Both the position numbers and the translations under genes were made by a program. DNA of 55,857 nt from Flavobacterium sp. (GTDB lineage: Bacteria; Bacteroidota; Bacteroidia; Flavobacteriales; Flavobacteriaceae): contig NZ_JAPZSU010000051.1 of the NCBI RefSeq assembly GCF_027531905.1, forward strand, positions 1 through 55,857, given 5' to 3'. The first letter of the stretch is position 1. Every line of letters begins with the position of its first letter. Of this stretch, positions 53,571-55,857 are shown piece by piece. The notes under the pieces are model-generated. The model made no database searches. It worked only from the letters and a program-made list of their open reading frames with translations, and was not told the origin of the DNA.

Positions 53571-54581
53571 ATGCAACTGATCCTTCACGAATACAACCTA
53601 AAGCTAAAACACACCTTCACCATTTCGAGAGAATCTATTGATTTTCAGCCTTCGCTAATTGTAGAACTACGAAGCGAAGGCTACTCAGGATTTGGCGAAG
53701 CAACCTCCAACCCTTATTATCACATCACGGTCCCAATGATGCGGGACAGACTAGAAGGACTTCGACCATTTATTGAAAATATAAAAGACCAATCTCCCGA
53801 TGAAGTTTGGGATTCAATCTCTCCGTTTTTAAGTTCAAACATGTTTGCGCTTTGCGCTTTAGACATGGCTTACAATGACCTATATGCCCGAAAAAAAGGC
53901 AAAAAATTACACGAGCTTTGGGATTTTTCTACTCATAACAATCCATTAACTGATTACACCATCGGTATTGCTTCTATTGAAAAAATGGTCGCCAAAATGA
54001 AAGAATTACCTTGGCCCATCTATAAAATAAAATTAGGCACCCAAGAAGACATCGAAATTGTAACTGAATTACGAAAACACACAGACGCTGTATTCAGAAT
54101 CGATGCAAATTGTGGTTGGGGCGTTGAAGAAACCATTTCTAATTCCGTAGCTTTAAAAAAACTCGGCGTCGAATTTCTAGAACAGCCTATGAAAGCCGAC
54201 AATTGGGAGGCGCATAAAGAGGTATACAAACACTCCGCCTTACCCATCATTGCCGACGAAAGTTGTATCATCCAATCCGATGTAGCCAAATGCCACAATC
54301 ATTTTCACGGCGTAAATGTCAAATTGGTAAAATGTGGCGGCCTTACTCCTGGCAAACGTATGCTAGAAGAAGCCAAAAAACTAGGACTAAAAACTATGGT
54401 AGGTTGTATGACCGAATCTACAGTAGGTATCTCGGCCATAGCTCATCTATTACCACTGCTAGATTATGTAGATATGGATGGAGCGCTACTATTGGATAAA
54501 GATATTGCCACAGGAGTAACCATTACTTACGGCAAAATTGATTACCCAGACGGAAACGGAACTGGAGTGACACTTTTATAA
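53571..54581 (+). CDS. Dipeptide epimerase (L-Ala-D/L-Glu epimerase type)
   Basis: This enolase-superfamily enzyme has 336 residues. The KxK motif YKIKLG carries Lys152/Lys154, metal ligands follow in RIDANCGW, EQPM and ADES, and the second catalytic Lys lies in VNVKLVKCGG. The pattern matches dipeptide epimerases that convert L-Ala-D-Glu from cell-wall recycling to L-Ala-L-Glu. Other dipeptide specificities exist in the family, so the exact substrate is inferred. The next gene begins 5 nt later, so it is the first gene of a pair. Confidence 0.9.
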   Translation: MQLILHEYNLKLKHTFTISRESIDFQPSLIVELRSEGYSGFGEATSNPYYHITVPMMRDRLEGLRPFIENIKDQSPDEVWDSISPFLSSNMFALCALDMAYNDLYARKKGKKLHELWDFSTHNNPLTDYTIGIASIEKMVAKMKELPWPIYKIKLGTQEDIEIVTELRKHTDAVFRIDANCGWGVEETISNSVALKKLGVEFLEQPMKADNWEAHKEVYKHSALPIIADESCIIQSDVAKCHNHFHGVNVKLVKCGGLTPGKRMLEEAKKLGLKTMVGCMTESTVGISAIAHLLPLLDYVDMDGALLLDKDIATGVTITYGKIDYPDGNGTGVTLL

Positions 54582-54586
54582 TTGGT

Positions 54587-55615
54587 ATGAAAGTCCATCA
54601 ATTCCCCAATCGTACAATCGAAATCAACCAAGAAACCTTCCTTTATTTTGGTGGAACGGCTTATCTTGGTTTGCCAACTTTACCCGAATTTCAAGAAATT
54701 ATCTTCAAAAATATCCAGCGTTGGGGCACAGCTTATGGAAGTTCAAGAAACGCAAACGTCCAATTGAGCGCCTACGACACTGGCGAAACTCACCTTGCGC
54801 AATTCATTCAGGCCGATGCTGCAGTTACCGTTTCATCAGGAATGCTAGCAGGCAAACTAACTATAGATTTTTTAAGCACAAGTACCGATGTTTTTTACTA
54901 TTTCCCAAATTCGCATCCTGCCATTCAAAGAAAAGACAGCCTACCTCTATTTACAAACAACCAATTAAACCCTAGAGTTTTAGACACAACAAAAGAAAAA
55001 ATCACCCTACTCACAGATGCTGTACCATCATTTGAAACCCAACCCTTAAACCTAAAAATTCTCGATAGCATTCCCTCCCATAAAGAAATCACTTTGGTCA
55101 TAGACGAATCCCATTCTATCGGAATCCTTGGCGAAAACGGCTCAGGAATTCACTCTAGCATCACGAATTCAAACGTCAAACGCAAAATTTTAGTCGCCTC
55201 ACTTGGCAAAGCTTTTGGATTAACAGGCGGAGTAATTGCTAGTGACTCCAATTTTATTCAAGAAATCAAAAATTATGACACCTTTGTCGCAGCTGCTGGA
55301 ATGAATCCAGCCTATGTACAAACCCTTGCAGAAACTGGGCATTTAGTGCAACAGCAACTTCAAAAATTACAGCACAATTTGAACTATCTCGCTCAACATA
55401 TACAACCCAATCCCAAAATCAATTTCACCGCAAACTATCCTTCCATTTACTTAGATTGGAACAAAAGCTACGATATCTTGTTGCAAAACAAAATCGTAAT
55501 CACCCATTTTGATTATCCCTCCGACCAAAAAACCTTGAACCGAATCGTCATTTCGGCCAATCATCACAAAGAAGACCTTGACCAATTAGTTCAAGTTTTA
55601 AATTCCTTCTCATAG
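54587..55615 (+). CDS. PLP-dependent aminotransferase (alpha-oxoamine synthase-like)
   Basis: The 342-residue fold-type I PLP enzyme resembles 8-amino-7-oxononanoate synthase/2-amino-3-ketobutyrate ligase: YFGGTAYLGLPTLPEF, YGSSRNANVQLSAYDTGE, VIDESHSIGILGENGSG, and the PLP lysine in ASLGKAFGLTGG. At 342 residues it is shorter than the usual ~390-420, lacking the N-terminal helical arm. It lies 5 nt after the dipeptide epimerase and is presumably co-transcribed, which hints at a shared amino-acid pathway rather than biotin synthesis; no other biotin gene is near. The substrate is unknown. Confidence 0.85.
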   Translation: MKVHQFPNRTIEINQETFLYFGGTAYLGLPTLPEFQEIIFKNIQRWGTAYGSSRNANVQLSAYDTGETHLAQFIQADAAVTVSSGMLAGKLTIDFLSTSTDVFYYFPNSHPAIQRKDSLPLFTNNQLNPRVLDTTKEKITLLTDAVPSFETQPLNLKILDSIPSHKEITLVIDESHSIGILGENGSGIHSSITNSNVKRKILVASLGKAFGLTGGVIASDSNFIQEIKNYDTFVAAAGMNPAYVQTLAETGHLVQQQLQKLQHNLNYLAQHIQPNPKINFTANYPSIYLDWNKSYDILLQNKIVITHFDYPSDQKTLNRIVISANHHKEDLDQLVQVLNSFS

Positions 55616-55662
55616 GTTTTAGGAGCAGAAAAAAAGGCTCTTATGCCATCATAGAACCCGTC

Positions 55663-55715
55663 ATCCGCTATATCTTTGCTTTTTTAAAGAAAAAAAGCAA
55701 AGGATGCCGCTACTA
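55663..55715 (-). repeat. REP-like element, second copy (reverse orientation)
   Basis: Read on the minus strand it gives TAGTAGCGGCATCC, then a hairpin TTTGCTTTTTT / AAAAAAGCAAA spacer, then AAGATATAGCGGAT, the same core as at 32411-32462 but with a different spacer hairpin. It follows the aminotransferase gene and may also act as its terminator. Confidence 0.7.
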
Positions 55716-55857
55716 CCCTACCGTCTGGACACATCTTTTGATAGACCACAGATGACACAGATTGAACGGATTTAAACCAATAAATTTGTTGTCTTTTAAA
55801 AAAATGTGTTGAAAAAACATTAAGTTTATAAATAATATTTTTAATATACAACCAAAA
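55716..55857. other. Intergenic end of the window
   Basis: It contains CTACCGTCTGGAC, shared with about 22361-22373, and the phrase ACAGATGACACAGATTGAAC, which looks like another repeat fragment. No gene is visible. Confidence 0.4.

Overview
The window looks like a chromosomal segment of a Flavobacterium-like member of the Bacteroidota (Flavobacteriaceae). The DNA is AT-rich. Many genes sit behind the Bacteroidota -7 promoter element TAnnTTTG, often with an upstream TTG, and mostly lack strong Shine-Dalgarno sequences. The protein families are typical of the group: a giant choice-of-anchor/Ig-like adhesin, DUF5723 and DUF4249 proteins, TonB receptors with carboxypeptidase-regulatory-like domains, an ECF sigma/FecR pair and a PUR-like DUF3276 protein. 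No tRNA, rRNA, CRISPR array or intact insertion sequence was seen.

Layout. 1-5724: the first 1908 codons of a giant repeat-rich secreted adhesin on the minus strand, cut by the window edge. 5725-6620: gene-free AT-rich DNA holding a cluster of small hairpins. 6625-19662: mostly housekeeping and envelope genes (guaB, a P-type ATPase, an outer-membrane protein/lipoprotein pair, HMG-CoA lyase, pyrD, pepT, a Lys/Ala-rich basic protein, nusB-yajC, leucine-type dehydrogenase). 19860-28004: ABC exporter, DUF3276, hydrolase, CsaA-like protein, cyclophilin-FKBP fusion, PepSY protein and an exported M3 peptidase. 28395-31482: the most unusual region. Here a LuxR-type response regulator is followed by a secreted glycine-zipper peptide gene and then, in one overlapping operon, an M48 metalloprotease, a SpoIIM/DUF95 membrane protein and another multi-pass membrane protein. 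I read this as a candidate bacteriocin-like peptide system. 31746-38378: DUF1569, trmD, an AraC regulator, a lipoprotein agmatine deiminase-like enzyme, rplS and monomeric icd. 38511-44946: a TonB receptor/DUF4249 pair, DinB-like protein, thiamine pyrophosphokinase, rlmF and a methyltransferase. 45505-50843: an ECF sigma/FecR/TonB-transducer cell-surface-signalling locus whose receptor carries an in-frame stop 42 codons before its natural end. 50969-55615: uvrB, a TerB-like protein and a dipeptide epimerase/aminotransferase pair.

Several interspersed repeat families occur between genes: a ~160 bp imperfect palindrome (two copies), a small REP-like element with core GCGGCATCC (two clear copies), an ACCACATAGA inverted repeat, and terminator hairpins that share the stem AAATCCCAAA.

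Functional links seen: pyrD and guaB serve nucleotide synthesis. HMG-CoA lyase and a leucine-type dehydrogenase fit branched-chain amino-acid breakdown. The sigma/FecR/receptor trio forms a transenvelope signalling module. The epimerase fits recycling of cell-wall dipeptides. The peptide/M48/SpoIIM cluster is the best candidate for an undescribed system; its function is inferred only from gene content and peptide design.
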